Of a stretch of 64,000 nt of DNA, positions 1-11,449 are shown in pieces. Source of the DNA: Taenia hydatigena (lineage: Eukaryota > Platyhelminthes > Cestoda > Cyclophyllidea > Taeniidae); NCBI GenBank assembly GCA_036345935.2, contig JADWOT020000004.1, forward strand, positions 20,999,155 through 21,063,154. The letters are read 5' to 3'. Position numbers and translations under genes: made by a program. Within the stretch, counting starts at the first letter, position 1, and each line of letters starts with the position of its first letter. Under the pieces are notes generated by a model. That model did no database searches and was not told the origin of the DNA. It worked only from the letters and a program-made list of their open reading frames with translations.

Positions 1-1132
1 GCGGCAACACTGTTTATTTCCAAGATATTACTAAAATTCACTAGCCATGACTCTGCTCGAGAAGCAGCGAATTTCGTAGACAGTATTGCCTACGCTCACA
101 GTACAACACTGGCAGAATTTGACTGAATTGCTGTCCAATATTAGTCTTGTATAAAGAGATGATCCAGTCACCAATCACGTGGACGACGTGTACGATTTGA
201 TCACTCCTCTAACGAAATGCTTCATGTCTTTGCCTACGGTCAAAACAGAATTGCATACGGGATCGCATGGACGCGCGATTCTTCAAAATCCTTGTAGACT
301 CGATTTCAATGCAGGTATCTCCTTTATCAGCATACAGATCCAGAAACAGAGTCGCACACGAGCGCGTGGGTACCCGATAACTGCACAATTTACTCAGTGG
401 ATTCAGTTGCGCCTACTGATTGACTCCCTAGACTGACCCTAGCGAAACAGTGACTAATAGGGGTAGTTGGCTGCTCCCTGCACGGTACATCGTGCAATCA
501 GGGGCCCAGGGAGTAAAGGTTTGGCTCGAGTGACATAATGGAACTTGAAAAAAATCAAATCTCCTCAGGTGCCTAAAAGTGCAAAATTCTATTAAATTAC
601 TGTAAATTAGGACTTGAAAAGGCTATTTATCGGTCTGGTTACTTGAATGTTTATTCATACAAGTCTATGCACAGAAAGTGGGGAGCATGACAACCAGGTT
701 AATTCTCTCTATGAGAATAGTTTAGCTAGCAAAAGCATTCGCTTCGGCAAAGATTATTGTCTTTTCGGGTCAGGCATGCAATACCGCCACTGCCGACACC
801 AAAGCCGACTGGAATGTTGAAGATGCCTTGACCTTTGATGGAATGGCAGTCTATGCTTGCAACAAACATCATATTTAATTGCCAATTTGGACTTCCATCA
901 ATCAACATTAAAATACCACTCCCTGATGCCTCCATTATTTCAAGTTGTTTACTCATACCACTCAATTCTCTTCAATAGAAAGTAGTTCGTGAAACAAAGT
1001 GGTGTGGCTGGAGGGAAAGCGTGCCGCTACACTGTTGGTCTTGGTTTCTTCATGGCAGCACATCAACACAGCACTGGTTGCGATTCCTTTCGAGTAACTG
1101 CATGGACGCTGAGCAATAAGTTTGCCGCAGTG
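1..1132. repeat. Inverted exact copy of 41751-42882
   Basis: The reverse complement of 41751-42882 matches this stretch with the same length (1132 bp) and no difference in the parts I compared. Its first base falls at the edge of the LTR-like element that follows the other copy (near 42882), and its last base is followed by a single N. Short ORFs here (179-436 plus, 726-965 minus) recur unchanged in the other copy but resemble no family I know, so I do not call them genes. Total identity over 1.1 kb, ending at an N, suggests either a very recent duplication or a duplicated contig end. Confidence 0.9.
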
Positions 1133-1133
1133 N
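1133..1133. other. Single ambiguous base at a sequence junction
   Basis: One N sits exactly where homology to 41751-42882 stops and homology to 30782-31785 begins. It probably marks a contig join rather than an uncertain base call. Confidence 0.7.
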
Positions 1134-2152
1134 ATTTCGTTTCTACTCGCCTTACTCAGGCCTCCTATTAGAGGGTTGCCAAAGTGCAATTGCATCGCAT
1201 ACCCTGTATCCTAGCCAAAGCCATTTTAAAGTGAGGCACCATTTGCTCTGAAAGGATGCACGAGTATTCGCCTATCCGTGCATGATACGAACCCGCTTTA
1301 CCACCAGATGGAAATAGTGCATGAGTGCATTTGCACGAGGCATACTCTTTGTGGATTAAATTTACTGAACAATTGTCAATTAGCGCGTATCGAAGATTGA
1401 GTCCTCGTTCATGACACTGTTGAAAAGCCTGAGCACTTAGTCCTTCAAATGGCTACTTCTGTGTGAAACACGTACCAATGCCGGTACACAGACGCTGTCC
1501 TTATCTGCCTGATGACATGACTGTCAGCAGGATGTACAGAATGCTGATGGTGGTGTTGGGTCCGCTCGCTTACCAAATGCCGAGGTGATGTTACGCCAAT
1601 CTGTGCCTCCACTTAGATGACAGCGACACGGGCTCACTGTAATGTTGTTGTAAGGAAGTTCTGAGGTAATGAAATTAAATTTACGGAAGAGTAATGGCCT
1701 TAAGTTTGATAGAACCCATTTCCATAATTAATAAAGCCAGTCTGTCCGTCTGCATCGTGGTGGTGGTAGTTGTGCTATAAACCTGATAGTAAACATCAGC
1801 AAAGCACTGTTTCATTGTTTGGGTATCGAATCGGAAATTCGATTTGTGAATGCACGCATATTTATGCATTCTGAATTGCTTTAAGTTGGAGGAGAAGATT
1901 TCGAAATGCTCATCAGTTGGTTATGCAAATAATCGAGCATCTGGTTATTCGAATGTGTGATTAGCACTACATGCAGCATTAATGAAAAGTGCAGCGTTCT
2001 TATGTCTTGAGCGCAGTGTTTCTCACTCCAACTTTGGCGTTGATGTACTTAGAACGAGTAGGCAAATTTTATGGCGCAGTGATTATTAAAGAGACGCAGA
2101 TATTGCAGGCTACACGCATTCAGGGTACGTATCCTCCTCGAGAGACGATGAC
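1134..2152. repeat. Near copy of 30782-31785 (direct)
   Basis: This segment matches 30782-31785 in the same orientation with scattered substitutions and small indels. For example, there are about 22 extra bases near 1453-1475, and about 11 bases are missing near 2060 relative to the other copy. Homology begins right after the N at 1133 and runs into the gap at 2153. No gene is recognised in it. The divergence (a few percent) could fit either an allele or a paralogue. Confidence 0.85.
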
Positions 2153-2252
2153 NNNNNNNNNNNNNNNNNNNNNNNNNNNNNNNNNNNNNNNNNNNNNNNN
2201 NNNNNNNNNNNNNNNNNNNNNNNNNNNNNNNNNNNNNNNNNNNNNNNNNNNN
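2153..2252. other. Assembly gap (100 N)
   Basis: Exactly 100 N, the usual placeholder for a scaffold gap of unknown size. Confidence 0.99.
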
Positions 2253-2493
2253 ATTACTCACGTCCCTCTTCAACCGATTACTTTATTTTTTGACCTTTGC
2301 ATTTTAATGGGACAATACAACACATGTTAAAGTACATAATTGTACTCAAAACCGCTTCCACAACTTTTGTGCACGTCAGCTGTAAACACGTATGCAGCTG
2401 CTCGTTTTAAAGTATTTTCAATACAATTACTTTAAAGCTTGCATATTTAATTCGTTCTCATGGTTTTTTAGGAAAAGGATTTTAAACGCCCAC

Positions 2494-2679
2494 TGTAGCA
2501 CTTTGTTTGTTTAAACTATTGGTTTCGACCAAGGTCACAGGGGTGGTCATATTGCTCTAACTGCGTAGGCTGGTCTTTGGGCCATGCCAGCAGCTTATTC
2601 CCCTCTGTCCGTTGAATATACATATTTTACTCTAGCATTCTGCCTTCTTTTGCCTTCGAGGGAGTCTCAGGACACTGCA
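2494..2679 (+). mobile_element. Solo LTR, TRIM family (LTR1)
   Basis: A 186-bp copy of the LTR found complete at 10624-10798. It begins TGTAGCACTTTG and ends ...CACTGCA (TG...CA termini). It shares the family landmarks: a CCATGCCAGCAGC block, an AATATA..ATT stretch and a CTTCTTTTGCCTTCGAGGG block. The 5-bp flanks CCCAC (left) and CCTAC (right) differ at one base and fit an aged target-site duplication. No internal region or second LTR follows, so it is a solo LTR. Confidence 0.8.
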
Positions 2680-2684
2680 CCTAC

Positions 2685-2912
2685 TGTAGAGGGTTCCTCC
2701 TCTTCCTCCTTACCGCCCTTGTTACTGGGAGTCTGAACACGTTTCGACACCTTTATTATGGATAAGGGAGAGGGTACAGCGGGACCTTGTAGGAGATTTC
2801 AGGACGGGGATAAGTCGCGCTCCTGAGAGTCATCACGCCGCTTCGCAACCAGGTTCAAATTGTTCTCCCGCCTCTGGTCTGCAAAGCATATCGAAAGAAC
2901 ATTAGAATTACA
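2685..2912 (+). mobile_element. Second LTR-like element (family X)
   Basis: A 228-bp element that starts TGTAGAGGGTTCC and ends ATTACA. A related copy occupies 19538-19764, so its boundaries are supported by comparison. The flanks CCTAC and CCTAT suggest a 5-bp target-site duplication. It lies immediately beyond the 3' flank of the LTR1 copy at 2494-2679, as if it had inserted into that element's own target duplication. TG...CA ends, 5-bp duplication and size fit a solo LTR, but no coding partner is visible. Confidence 0.65.
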
Positions 2913-5379
2913 CCTATGGCTTGTCTGATTCGTCAGTTTCAAGGTCGCCGTTGCGTGTATGTGGAGTGTCTGTAGGCATGCAGTGTTCTTTATTGATCAA
3001 AATAACGCTAGGATCTCGGGTAAAGAGGCTCAGATTGTTGAAAGAAACGGGGAAAACTGCCAAAACATTTGCTTTTCTTAGTAGTGATGATGGTACGGAA
3101 TTGAAGTTCGATGCGAATGTGTCTGTTTCTGATGCTGCATCCGATAAGTTTCGGTAGTGAATGAAGGTCACAAAATTTGAAATTAAACTTTTCTTCCATT
3201 CCGTACTCTGCTCAGGTAAGAGTGAATTCCATTTCGTTGGTTGCCTTTGTTTTTTGGGTCTTAACGTTTTAATTATAGGTACTTAAGGCGATGGACCAAC
3301 ATTATCGTTTTTTCTTATGTCTTCACAACTAATGTCATAACATTTGTGTCATCAAAGTTGTTCAACCACCCATTTGGGTAAAATCGATCGCGCTTATGGA
3401 GTTCGGTGCAGATACAGTTGTGGCATCTTTCAAAAAGGTACTTGACTACGCTCTTCTCCACCGACGGACCCATGCGCCTCTTCTGCATTGTCGCCAAGTG
3501 TAAGTTGAACAAACACAAGCCGAGGTAGCAAATATTCTACTATGACCAGGATTTCGGTGTGTGGCTCATACCGCCCTTAAATTAGGTTTCAATCTGCTGA
3601 TTTGATCGGTAGGTTTATCGCGGGACTTCGCCATGATTGTAATTGTTTCTCCACACTTCATTCTGATTCCATAGGTGTGGAGACGTTTTTAGGTTCGGAA
3701 ACTCTTGGCTGGGGTGATAGGTGCGCCATTGTAAACGGAGAAGAATACACACCTAACGCAGTACTCCAGCTTTGTGCTCCCCAAGTTTGCAGATGACGCA
3801 TATATTGCTGAGACTACCGGTGCTGGCGTGTATTTTGGTGATCGTTGCTTACTGATGATTCTTCGGTAAAACCGTCGGAAGTCTGCTAAATGCGGTGAGG
3901 TGTGGTGATTTCCACGCCCATGACATCGTGGACAGAAAGCACCAATCGTCAGTGCAAGGTTGTGGATGCACGGAGGATGGTGCTCGCCAAGTTGTAAGTT
4001 TGCCGAATCATGTATAGATCTATTTGCATTGCAATGTGTTGAATTTTAGCTCGTCAAGTTTGACGAGGTATGCCTCCTCGTAGTTACGTGTAGTCTTTTG
4101 CGTCTGCAGCAGGTACGGACGACTGGGTAGAAATCACACTTGGGTGACTTAAGGCTAACTGTGCCTTCTTTAAAGCCGCTTTTCACTTTCCCATTTCTTA
4201 TGTGGTCCATTTGTTTGTGTAGATCTTGAGCGGGCGTTTTTGCCAATTCTGCCACTGTATTTAATGGCTCTAGTAACCATTAAATACAGGCAGATCTGAT
4301 ATTCATGCCCAGTGACACATAATTACGCCAATGATCGAATTTATCTATCTTTTTAATTGATCGTGCCACTTGATTTTTTGTTTACTTCTATGTATCCATG
4401 GTAATCATAGTAATTACGGGTGGGACAAGTTGCTGAAGTGTGCATTTCACTGCATACTGAAGCTATTGTTAACTGATGAAGTATGCTGAATGTTGATAAG
4501 TATGCCGCAGCAATCTGCGTCTTAGCACGTATAATTATCTGGAGTGAAATATAAGTCCTACCCCCAAACATGCGCTCTTTTTAAGCCATAGTAGTTGTTG
4601 AGGTACTACGCACTGGTGCATCGCCTAAGCATCTTTCACAAAATATACTTTTCATTAGAAGGTTCGTCACTGCCCTACTCCTTTTTATCGTTTTGCAAAT
4701 TTGAAAAAAAACTTTTTCCCAAAGTGCATGTACCATTTTAGCCCTTGTCCAATTTTATGGAGTTGTCAGGCAATTTTGTTGGTTGTTTGACCTGATGTTA
4801 TTGTATTTATGAGAGTGAAGACAGAGGGCGCAAAAGACACCACCATGTGTGGACCTGATTTTGTTTAGTGTTTTCGGCCAATCCAGCGAACTTCGCGCGG
4901 TTGTTATCAGCATAAGAAGCCTAAAGATGTGGCGTAATGCTGATTACCTCAAAAGCAACGTAATAATCACCTGTCTTAATGATGTAGTAGCCTTTGCGTG
5001 GTCTTCGCCCTTCTTTTGGTCGTAGTGATAGTTGGTCTTCACAGTATTATCATTTTTGCCATGGGGCCATTGGTTGATTGACGGGTTGCAGAGGCGTTGA
5101 CAAGGTGTGGGTTCGATCTCGTCCACATTTTAGTGCACTTAAGAGCACAGTAATTCATTTGTTTGTTTATGCTTCGCTTACCCGTTTATGTGGCTATTCG
5201 ACTGTTAGGAGCTCAAGTAGCCACTCCCTTCTTACAGTACTGTTTGAGGTATCTATTCTTTATTTCTGAGTGCGCGTTTTAGCCACTTTATACTGCGTTA
5301 GTATTTGCAAAAATATGTATGCACGTACTTCTGTTACCATGGTTGCGTCCCAACGTCTCATTTAATTGAATGTCAAAGC
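2913..5379. other. No gene recognised
   Basis: Short ORFs on both strands (up to 85 codons) resemble no family I know and lack supporting splice structure. I see no tRNA, no clear tandem repeat and no LTR copy here. Confidence 0.5.
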
Positions 5380-8200
5380 GATGATAGCTGGAGGAGGAGG
5401 GCCTTTTGTATAAAAATTATAAAATCCTACTAATTATTGGGCTTAATTTGGTATAATTGGCGTTTTGGACCTTTAATTTGGCAGGAATGTATGCTTTAAA
5501 TGGGGAATTACCTACCAAACCTGGAGGTATCACCTAACAGCACTGACTGCGAATCTTGCCTCTGCTATTGCTCTGCACTTACCAAGCAGGAGTGGGTTGC
5601 AGCTCTTGTGTTCTAAGTGTGCATTATTTGATAAACAACATGCCTTTACCATTTGTCAGCGGGTCCTTGTATTTATAATACGTGGCAAAAGATGTATTGT
5701 TTTCATTATGCTGATGCTCGTGTTGGTGGAACATATATCAAGGGTATGAAATGCTACACTTTGATTACGCATTGGCTTCGAGACTGCGGTTTTGTGCCGG
5801 TATTCACCTTGTGAAGCGTTTTATCTAGAGCCTCAGTAATCACTTAGTCAAGGATTCAGCTTTGCCATGGGTTGGTGTTTGCGGTGAACCCAGAAGCAAA
5901 GGGATATCCACTCAGGGGCCGGTAACTACTTCAAAACTTTTGAACCACCACACATACCGTGCCTTGTAGCAATCTCAGATGCTTACTGTTTCAGGTGCTT
6001 TTGAATAATTTGGGTTTGCATGTTCTAGTTTTGCAGCGCGTCGTATATCCACGCATTGGATTTTCTATTTTTTTTCTGCTTTTTATATACGACGAGCTTA
6101 CCGTGGTGGTGAATTAGCGTTTAGTGAATCAGTGGAATGATAGGCATTGCAAGATTTTTTAGCCACCTGCGGAGGCGTCTCTTTAGCCCTGCAATGTGGA
6201 TCTTGCCATGGACAATACCGGTGCGTTTGATGGCATAGCAATAGATGCGACAGGTGCCACCTTTTGTGCACAAGTATTGAGTGATCGCATGACCGCATGC
6301 CAAAGAGACAAGACGAGTGTGAGAGTAGCGTTGATAGGACAGCTTATTGTCTCGTTGAGGATGGTGAATTGCGGTGGTGATTAGACAAACACTGTAAAGA
6401 CGGAGATAAGGAGAAGTGCTGCGGACCTTTTTAAAAATCTAGTCTGAGCTTTTTTCGTGAACTTGGGCTCGTTCAATTTTTCTGTTCGTGGTGTGTGTTT
6501 CTGATCTTGCTAGCTACCCATATTTTGTTGCATCTTTTTGTACCATTTACCATATTGCCTGCTTATAATGCATAAAACTTATTTTTTTGTAGTGTCGTAC
6601 ACGTATAAGCATAACTCTCAACGTTTATGCATACACATAAGGCATTTTTATTAAATGTGGTCTATTAAACAATTTGGCAAGTTTTTGTTATCGAAAGACT
6701 ACACTGTTTCACGTTCATGATACTGAACAATTACGAAAGGGGTTAAATTAAGTTGCCCCAGTGGTATGTTTGTGGATTAGTTGAATAAGAAGGGATTACG
6801 CCGAATAAGGCCTCATTTGTTGCAAAAAATGATGAAATCTGCTAACCGCTTGGCTTTACTTGATGCTAAATTTATCGCGGCTCAAAGTACGAAAAGAATA
6901 AGTTTTTTTCGTGGAGCATTATGAGATAAGCGTTGGAGGCACTAGTGGACAGCGCTAGGTGCTAATTTTGCACATAAAACTTGTCAGCACAGTACTTCTG
7001 TATTGAAGGAATCGACCGTGTGGAGGATGGTGACCAACACTCATTCCGTGGCTTTGGTTATGGGACGCTTTTCAACCTCATCACAGATGCATCGGACTGC
7101 TAACAGCATCCATCGCTGCAATGGAAAATTAGAATGTGAACGCAGAAGTTGATCCATGGGAAGCCACCGAGACCGCACCAAGCACATTTGAACTCGTCGT
7201 TGTTGTTGACGGCAGCTGCGATGCTGCATTTATTTGACAAATCAACCCTATCAAAAGTTCCTCTGCTCAAATCTTCATTCATGCACGTCATAAGCAGCGC
7301 GGCTCTGTGCTTTGAGAAAGTATGAATGGGTGGGTGCAATGTGTGGGGGTCACGCGAGAGCGAAACAAGGACAAATCGGTAACTCGGTAAGCTTGTTGGA
7401 CAAATTGAACCAAGTGTTGTCATCAGCTTACAGTCGCCTTTAACATTGTTATGAGGTGAAGCTAATATGAGGTAGTTGTGTAGCTATATTACGTGGCTTT
7501 ATACGATCCATTTTCATGCTCGATAATCGTTTGGGCAGTCCATCGACACGTATTCACGTACACACAACCTATCCAATGGGACCTTTTTTTTGATTTTCAC
7601 ATGTGTGAGTTGGAGTGAGTGGGGTGAAACCGAACAGTCGCAATGACTGCATGCCTCACTTGTTTCAGCCGATTATAACGTATACATTTTGTGCCACATG
7701 AACTTGTGCAATTTTGGGATTTGTGTGTGTGTATGTGTGTGTTTGCTGTTTAAAGGCCATCTGTCGGTTGCTGGCGCTGCCTAAGGCAGGTAGTTGAGCT
7801 TTTCGTCACATGCTTCCCATGAACCAGTAGATTTCAGACTAGTAGCGTAGCATTGGCAGGAATTTCAGGTTTTTGCTTCTAGATCAGTGCCCACTCTGTT
7901 AGTCATAGACATGCGTGCTGGTCAGTGCATTCTCGTCATCCTCTACGGATTGAAGATGAGGAGGAGACTGGATATGCAGCTTTGTTACCAGGAAAGGCAC
8001 AATGGACAGCTCTGGATAAGCTGAAGGGAACCATGTAATGCGCCGGAGGTTTACTTAATGACAGGTGTTGGTGATAGGGCCATTTAGTTGCCCAGCCGTT
8101 GTACCTTAGCTGAGTGGGTCGATGTGTATGTTGCCCGAGTATTGTGCCTCATTTTGTGTCTTCGGGGCGGGACAGCCAGGCGATTCAGGAAAACCGATGT
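5380..8200 (+). repeat. Dispersed repeat R3, copy A
   Basis: Blocks along this stretch match 21000-23880 in the same order and orientation; the opening block at 5380-5500 matches 10140-10250 inverted. Clear anchors are a block at about 6125-6310 against 21560-21720, a TTTGGTTATGGGACG block at about 7055 against 22385, and a stretch near 7740-8090 against 23170-23490. The copies are heavily diverged with many indels, and no ORF is conserved between them, so this looks like an old non-coding or dead element. A (GT)n run lies at 7722-7743. Confidence 0.7.
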
Positions 8201-8809
8201 CATTATTCATGACCTTTTATCATGTTGTCGAATAGATGGACACTATATTTTAAGGTAATCGGTCTACATTGTCAATGAATTTAACTAAAGGAGGGAATCG
8301 TCGAATCATATAACAGATTTGTGTGCGAAGGGCGAACTCACTGTTCTTTTGGCGAAATCTTTCCATAGTATCGGCTTTTGTGAGGTAAAACACCGGCAAT
8401 TCCGAGTCATCCTTTGTTAGAGGGTATAAAAAGCACGTCTTTAAAGATGTTCCCGTATAACCGCATAAATCACCTTCAGTTTGCACTGACAAATTATACC
8501 ACCTATCGGCGACACAACTCTCCCGTCCTCTATCGAAATTCAGTCTCCGTTTAACAGGATGACGGTTGACACGCCCACACCAACAAATGAAATGTCAGGA
8601 ACACACACTTCCAGCTATTCCCTCCTACTTGCACAGACATGCAAGCTCTACGCAGTTGACCTATGGCGGCAATAGCAATCGCATTTGCTCAACGGTACCG
8701 TCTACAGAAGTGGCACTACAGCAACATTTAGATCTCCTCGGAGAGAGGAAAGATCGGGAGTTCACTCAATCAATGTGTGGCCCCACCCCTCTCTCTCCTT
8801 CTTGGCATG
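8201..8809. other. No gene recognised between R3 copies A and C
   Basis: The 3' ends of two oppositely oriented R3 copies face each other across this stretch. Short ORFs (8250-8492 minus, 8566-8847 plus) resemble nothing I know. Confidence 0.5.
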
Positions 8810-10260
8810 CATGCCCCTGCACAAAGTGGTTAGGACCATCTTGCTAAGCAGTAGCATGTCACTTCTCTAACAACTTGTGACGCACCCAACAGGCTGATCG
8901 GAACAACAACTATAGACTACCTGCACACACACTTACCACCCGTGCCGCCAACAATAATCAAGTGCCACCCAACAAACTAAAACATTTCAGTACCTTCTGA
9001 AGCAGAATATGACGCAGCTGTCAGATATCCATACAAACGAGCGACGACCAACAGTACTTCCATTCTCGATTGGACATCCCCATCACCGCTTAATACGTAC
9101 GTACTGCAATGCCCCTACCCCCTCCCCAGCGTCCTCCCCCCTCGAAGAATACGCGGAAGCGGGCGGAGTCGATAGTCATTAAGCATTTCCGGTTTCTCGC
9201 ACAAATCGATCACAGCCAGGTAATGAGTCGCTCCACTTACATTAAAACACACTCGGACGTCGTGAAAAACGCTTTAAGCATTAGCCAAACGATTAGCAAT
9301 TGCTACAGTAAATCGTATGAAAGCTCACATTTACATATGAAGCCACATAATATAACCACACTTCCGATTGCTTTACAGCCACTTCATATCGGCCTCGCCT
9401 CATATCATATTACTGCTGTTAAAGGCGACAAAGCCTGACCATCCTGGATTTTAAAAGACAATACGAACAACCAAAACTAATTAATACAGGATGATAACAT
9501 TTCATTCAAATATTCTAATATACTGTTCCACAGGGGAGTGCTTACACGCGTGGCATCCACACATTGCATCCAGTTCTTCATGTACTTTCGTCAAGCACAA
9601 AACCGCGCTAGCTGCTCATGTCCTAGGTTATTGAGTAGTCAGCACGGAGGAGCAACGGAAATTCCATCTCCGTCGATTGCTCGACTCATTGTGGCATCAC
9701 AGCTATCAATGTTGAAGACAGACACCTGCAATATTTCGCTCCGCATCCACTTCGGCATCAGATACAGCCACGTTTGCGGTAGATCCTCACCTTTTTCAAC
9801 AAATGAGACTTAATTCGCCACAATATTCCACCTTTATTGAAACAGGCCACTATCGAACAAACCACCAAAACGACTTAAATCAGTCCCCTACACAATTGTT
9901 TGGCAGTGAAAATGACGCGCCTTTTAGTATGCATAAGACATGGAAGGGCATATGAAAAAATGTTAAGAACCTGTCGCTGCACAAAAACGCACCCTGAATT
10001 TTTTACGGCATGAAAACACGAAAGAAATTCACGAGCTGCATTTCAATATTACCCGAATAACGCATTGAGAAATATCAAGCGTGAGATTCACATTCGATGC
10101 TGTTAGCAAAAGCCTTCACGCTTGCCAGATAATGCTGAACTAGAAGCATTCATTTGCGTCAAATTAAAGGCCCAAAACGCCATTTTCGACAATTAAATCC
10201 CAATATTTATCACGATTTTCCAATTTTTATACAGAGCCTCCCCAGCCGAAACCCAGGCAT
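8810..10260 (-). repeat. Dispersed repeat R3, copy C (inverted, shortened)
   Basis: The reverse complement matches copies A and B. About 10140-10250 pairs with 5380-5500, about 9780-9910 pairs with 6720-6830 and 22030-22130, and about 8815-9080 pairs with 23650-23880. It is shorter than copies A and B, so it has internal deletions. No conserved ORF. Confidence 0.65.
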
Positions 10261-10623
10261 ATTTACAACTGCGGATAAATTCCCGCGAGGATGAATATTT
10301 AAGCTAAGAGCGCGAGAAGTATTCGGCATAATAAATAAGACCAAATATTTTATGTGTTTCAAAATACGATTAAGTTGGTGACGTTAACGTAATTTGCCCT
10401 TAACATTTATTAGACCAAATTTGATATCGAATTCCTGTAAGGGTAACATATGTGCTTGCATGTATACGCACATTTTACGAAGCTTCAAATCAAAATAAAA
10501 CAGCATAAAACACGTTTTAAACAACAATGTTTGGTAAGAATACCTAACAACAATGTTAGGCGATAAGTTAGTTAGCATTAGCTTAGTTATGTCGGAATTC
10601 GCATAAAGCAATTAGAGTGGATT

Positions 10624-10798
10624 TGTAGTACTTTGTTTGTTAGAGCTACCGGTTTCGGTCAAGGTGATATAGGTGGCCGTACTGCGCTAGCTGGCCTCCG
10701 GGTCATGCCAGCAGCCTTTTTCCCTCTGTGTGTTGAATATATATTCTACCCTGGCATTCTGCCTTCTTTTGCCTTCGAGGGAGCCTTGGGACGCTACA
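10624..10798 (+). repeat. 5' LTR of the TRIM
   Basis: A 175-bp LTR running from TGTAGTACTTTG to ACGCTACA. The inverted termini TGTAG/CTACA are perfect. A TATA-like AATATATATT lies in its 3' half and could be a promoter element. Confidence 0.85.
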
Positions 10799-10812
10799 TT
10801 GGTGGCAGCGGA
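10799..10812 (+). promoter_or_regulatory. Primer-binding site, tRNA-Leu type
   Basis: TTGGTGGCAGCGG begins directly after the 5' LTR. From known eukaryotic tRNAs, TGGTGGCAGCGG is complementary to the 3' end of tRNA-Leu (AAG/UAG isoacceptors, ending CCGCTGCCA plus CCA). The primer assignment is from general knowledge of tRNA sequences, since no tRNA-Leu lies in the window. Confidence 0.7.
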
Positions 10813-11274
10813 AAGCGGACCCGACTCTACAGGGTTTTTATCCCGATCTCTACCGCCTGCGGTATGTTACAGCGGCGCGAAAGAAGTGCATGTGCTACGG
10901 ATGGGCCACGAACGACGTCCACCTCCGGCATCTACCCCTTCTCCGTGTTCAACAAGAAAGCTATCAACAACTGAAGCGACACTAGCCATTGACCACCTGA
11001 AAAGTTTCGTCCCGAAGGGTACCCCTAATATATTTGCTTAAGGAGATCGGCGTGCTAACGCCTCCCTACGGACATACTGATGGTCGGCAGAACCACTTGT
11101 TCTGGACTTTTTTTCCAAGCCAAACGAAACCCGAAGTGCAATGCACTGCCAAGAGGGATCACTGACATTGGTGTTAGGCATCGCCTCAATCGCGTCGAAT
11201 GTCGGCGACTGGCATGGTTAGCTCGTGGGTGCTTGCTGCAGCACTGAGTATGTTGTGATGGCTGACGCGGGAGA

Positions 11275-11449
11275 TGTACCGAGGGGCGCGTCGGTTTCGG
11301 TCAAGGTGACAGAGGTGGTCGTACTGCGCTAGCTGCGTGGGCTGGCCTCCGGGCCATGCCAGCAGCCTAATTCCCTCTGTTCGTTGAATATGTATTCTAC
11401 CCAAGCATTCTGCCTTCTTTTGCCTTCGAGGGAGCCTCGGGACGCTACA
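11275..11449 (+). repeat. 3' LTR of the TRIM
   Basis: A 175-bp LTR, equal in length to the 5' LTR. The first ~17 bases differ from the 5' LTR, and from CGGTTTCGGTC onward the two agree closely, ending ACGCTACA. The altered start may reflect mutation or recombination between copies. Confidence 0.8.

Larger units (their letters stand above)
10624..11449 (+). mobile_element. Full-length TRIM (miniature LTR retrotransposon)
   Basis: This is a complete non-autonomous LTR element of 826 bp. Two LTRs of 175 bp each (10624-10798 and 11275-11449) have TG...CA ends and flank a 476-bp interior. A primer-binding-site-like sequence follows the 5' LTR directly, and a short purine run (GGGAGA) precedes the 3' LTR. 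The flanking GATT at 10620-10623 and 11450-11453 is a target-site duplication of at least 4 bp. The interior has no gag, protease, reverse transcriptase or integrase, and the ORFs that cross the 5' LTR into it look accidental. Such an element must borrow enzymes from an autonomous relative. TRIM elements have been described in taeniid tapeworms; whether this is the same lineage needs an alignment. Confidence 0.85.

Noticed and set aside
1505..1530. CTGATGA motifs (also at 31131, 3852, 4475, 60092) as hammerhead ribozyme cores
   Set aside because: No GAAA segment at the right distance and no supporting stems.
10633..11041. 113- and 103-codon ORFs across the TRIM 5' LTR and interior
   Set aside because: They start inside an LTR and have no gag-like or enzymatic motif; TRIM interiors are non-coding.
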